From Pseudobowmanella zhangzhouensis (GTDB taxonomy: Bacteria; Pseudomonadota; Gammaproteobacteria; Enterobacterales; Alteromonadaceae): a DNA stretch of 64,000 nt. Shown here one piece after another: positions 61,523 through 64,000 of the stretch. The DNA lies in NCBI RefSeq assembly GCF_042662685.1, contig NZ_JBHSYO010000007.1, positions 62,001-126,000 of the forward strand, read 5' to 3'. The first letter of the stretch is position 1. The number at the start of each line of letters is the position of its first letter. The notes below the pieces were generated by a model, which made no database searches, had not been told where the DNA came from, and worked only from the letters and a program-made list of their open reading frames with translations. A program made the position numbers and the translations under genes.

Positions 61523-64000
61523 CAGCTCGAGTTTATTCCCATGTCTTTGCGGTGATTATTACGATTGGATTTATTTTATATGTCGGTCTCGAGCTGGCAT
61601 TCAATTTATCGCTGGTGGATGTGTATTCAAAGTCTCTGAATACTGTCTTAGGGGGATGGAAGCCGGCGGCAGAGCAACTGGAACTGTGGGGCAGAGTGCT
61701 ATCCAGTTTTGGTATTGCATTCTCTTTGATCAGCTTTACTCCCTTACATAAATTCAAAAATCCATTAAATGAATGGGATCCGGAGAATAAAAGCCAGAAA
61801 ATGTTGGCCGTCTGGCTTTATCGGCCTGTTGTTTTCTTCTTGCTGTGGGCTCTTTTAATACCAACGCAAAGGTTGCTTATTGATGGGTGGGTGCAATCAA
61901 CGACTGATGAACAAAAGCTCAGTGCAGTAAGGTCGATTGCCTACAAAGAAGGTTATCTGGCAAACCGAATCGAAATTGAGAACTTCAGTGATTTTAATCA
62001 AATTGCCAAGGACCCTGAGCGACGCGACCTTGTGGTGTCACTTATCCCATCGTTGGCGTATTTCTCTAATAGTTTTAATAAATTGATCGCCAGTAACACC
62101 GAATCAATTGCCAATGCCTATCTCAGTAACAATCAAAAAGAACGATTTGCAAATGAGGGATTACCTCGTCTACGAGAATTTGATGCGTTGTATCAACGTG
62201 AGCTAGCCCTCTATACCGACACGCAAAACCGCTTTTTCACTGCACAGAACCGCACGCTAAGTGAAGACAATATCTTGCGAGAGGCAAACAGTCTGGCAAG
62301 TGCGGCGAACCAATATGTCTCTGAACAGTGGAATCAATACGTCGAGCAAGAAGCGCTCGTCCGGGAAGCATTTGACGAAGTGTCGCGCAATAAAACACTA
62401 CGTGATACCTATCTTAAATACAAAGACAGGTACGAGACAAAAGGGTGTGGCGAGTCATGTAAAGCGAGTGTTCGCAGTCAATTGGCTAACTACTTCAATG
62501 GCGTGACTTATCAGAATGGACAGGGATTAGGTGTTCGGGTCTTACCAGAGCATATTCAGATTGAGTCCGACAAGGTATTTAAAACTAAATATCGTGTGGA
62601 GCTGACGTTGCAACGTGGCAGACGGCAGGTATTGAAAGAAACCTATCGCCTCACGGATGAGGTGATTGAGGCGGAAGACAAAGGCTGGGAAGTTTTTAAA
62701 GTGAGTGATGCACCGCGCAGATTGCAGCTGGATTATTTAAAGCGTAGCGGTGTTAATTTACCTGACAATTGGCAGGCTTCGGATTTTGATGCGATTAAGC
62801 AGTCGATTCGCGAAAAGTACCAGCGACAAGTGCAAACAATATGGCAGGACTATGTGAGTCAGTCGAAATTTGCACTGCAGGATAAGTCGTTGGGCAGGGT
62901 GGATTTTGCCAAGCATCCAACTATTACCAGTTACGCCAGAAATTTGCTGGGGCAATATTACATCAATGATTTTATGCCTGGGCTGCCAGAGAGTACTTAC
63001 ATTTCCAGATGGATCAAACAGCAGGAAAACATCACATTTATCAAAATGGTCACATCTACAGCAGCGACGGCAGCCTTTTCGCCGGGCGGACCATTATTTG
63101 ATATTGGTAATGACGCCATTCGTTTGTCGGTCATTCCGCCATTGAGCATAACCATTAGCTTCATCGCGATATTTCTGCTAACCATCAAATTTGGGGGATA
63201 CTTCTGGAAAGGCCAGCGTGTTTATTTGTTGGTCGTTGCACCAGTCATCCTTGCCTTGTTTGTCGTGCCGGTGTTTAAGTCGGTAACCACGAAAAATTCT
63301 TATCACCTGATGATGGCGGAGTTCGCTCAAACGTTTAATCATGGCGATTCAGTCGAAGCATTAAAGACCAAGGCCTTTGGATATATTCTGGATTTCGAAA
63401 ATGGCCTGTACAGCAGCTACAAGGATCTTGCTTACGTCGATTCATTAAAAGATGCTTTTGGCATTAACCAACAAGGGCATATTGATTCCTCTATAAGAAA
63501 TGCCTCAACTGTAATACGGGCATTCGATGATTTTGCTTATCCCTATTTAAGTTGGTTGCCGGAACATTTTGAGACGGGTGAAATCGTTGCGCCGTTTGAC
63601 GCGAATATTACGATTTTGAAACGAGATCACAATGTTGGCGCATTTTTCGGGGTGTATCAGGACCATGGCCGGGTTTCTGGCGTGAAGATGCCGAACTTCC
63701 TGGCACATACAGGCATCGGATTCTTATTTGAACAGCGGTTGTTTTATCAACGTGATGTTGTCAGCCAGGCTAATGACTTCTTCCAAAATTACGACGATCC
63801 GAAGTATTTGTTAAATATGGCCGAGGGCGGTGGGTTTCGATCCTCAGGCATTGAGCAGATGGAAGCGGCAATGGTCACTTATCTAAACCAAAATCCGCGC
63901 TTTACCCAATCATTACAAGCGTTGCGGGAAAGTGGTTTTAATAGCTTAGTGTTATGGCAAAGCGCCAGTGGGCAAAACTATCAGTGCTATGCGGTGCAAT
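61519..64000 (+). CDS. Large polytopic membrane protein of unknown function (cut by window edge)
   Basis: The frame is open from the ATG at 61519 to the end of the window: at least 827 residues. It begins with a helix (about 6-28) and another two by residue 120, then a hydrophilic, mostly helical domain (about 130-500) rich in Tyr/Asn/Gln, with a CGESC pair near residue 316. Two further hydrophobic helices (about 540-590) and another hydrophilic domain follow. No family, catalytic motif or transporter signature was recognised. The 3-nt overlap with the lipoprotein gene suggests the two act together at the envelope. The C-terminal end is missing. Confidence 0.75.
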   Translation, partial: MTARVYSHVFAVIITIGFILYVGLELAFNLSLVDVYSKSLNTVLGGWKPAAEQLELWGRVLSSFGIAFSLISFTPLHKFKNPLNEWDPENKSQKMLAVWLYRPVVFFLLWALLIPTQRLLIDGWVQSTTDEQKLSAVRSIAYKEGYLANRIEIENFSDFNQIAKDPERRDLVVSLIPSLAYFSNSFNKLIASNTESIANAYLSNNQKERFANEGLPRLREFDALYQRELALYTDTQNRFFTAQNRTLSEDNILREANSLASAANQYVSEQWNQYVEQEALVREAFDEVSRNKTLRDTYLKYKDRYETKGCGESCKASVRSQLANYFNGVTYQNGQGLGVRVLPEHIQIESDKVFKTKYRVELTLQRGRRQVLKETYRLTDEVIEAEDKGWEVFKVSDAPRRLQLDYLKRSGVNLPDNWQASDFDAIKQSIREKYQRQVQTIWQDYVSQSKFALQDKSLGRVDFAKHPTITSYARNLLGQYYINDFMPGLPESTYISRWIKQQENITFIKMVTSTAATAAFSPGGPLFDIGNDAIRLSVIPPLSITISFIAIFLLTIKFGGYFWKGQRVYLLVVAPVILALFVVPVFKSVTTKNSYHLMMAEFAQTFNHGDSVEALKTKAFGYILDFENGLYSSYKDLAYVDSLKDAFGINQQGHIDSSIRNASTVIRAFDDFAYPYLSWLPEHFETGEIVAPFDANITILKRDHNVGAFFGVYQDHGRVSGVKMPNFLAHTGIGFLFEQRLFYQRDVVSQANDFFQNYDDPKYLLNMAEGGGFRSSGIEQMEAAMVTYLNQNPRFTQSLQALRESGFNSLVLWQSASGQNYQCYAVQ

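Overview
The window looks like chromosome of a gammaproteobacterium of the Alteromonadales, probably Alteromonadaceae. This is inferred from gene order and protein families (gmk-rpoZ-spoT-trmH-recG, a hemC-hemDX-hemY operon with hemD fused to hemX, a long class II IlvC beside ilvY, CyaY, UbiK, Rep); no 16S gene is present. It is dense: about 49 protein genes, one tRNA, and only two gene-free stretches over 300 bases.

Layout. 1-1417: iron uptake genes feoA-feoB (feoB cut by the window edge) behind a Fur-box-like site. 1644-8682: cysE, an M13 peptidase lipoprotein, a large DUF3857/transglutaminase-like membrane protein lacking its catalytic Cys, a DTW-domain tRNA-modification enzyme, an alkyltransferase-like protein and a small secreted protein. 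8672-15856 (minus): gmk-rpoZ-spoT-ridA-trmH-recG-rsmJ. 15992-18815: cyaY, an esterase, a DUF2914 protein and mgtE. 18940-22872: haem operon hemC-hemDX-hemY. 23010-30967: proA, an EamA transporter, a cyclase/GlxA-type regulator pair, ilvC divergent from ilvY, and comM. 31171-35948: an RND (MMPL-like) protein, a LolA-like periplasmic protein and an outer-membrane barrel with a FimV-like N-terminus, a plausible envelope-spanning export system. 36768-41416: a leader peptide with attenuator, then ilvE-ilvD-ilvA. 41433-46998: ubiK, rep, a GAF-GAF-GGDEF-EAL protein and a cytochrome c5.

From 47190 the character changes. tRNA-Arg(CCG) is followed by three degenerate tandem units of about 165-173 nt. 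Each carries a series of hairpins and ends with a terminator-like hairpin; the first also ends in a 19-nt copy of the tRNA 3' end. Beyond lie accessory genes: a CHASE2 membrane protein and FecR-like protein converging on an exported CHAT protease and its partner; an ABC exporter whose permease is fused to an M1 peptidase, divergent from a LytS/LytTR two-component pair; and a lipoprotein coupled to a large unrecognised membrane protein that runs off the end.

The most notable points are the compact ilv attenuator placed directly before ilvE (no ilvGM), the tRNA-tail repeat array with covarying hairpins, the CHASE2/FecR/CHAT locus, the RND/LolA-like/FimV-barrel operon with a (GCTCCA)15 microsatellite, and the fact that seven of eight convergent gene pairs overlap at their 3' ends. 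All family assignments are from reading motifs; no database search was run.
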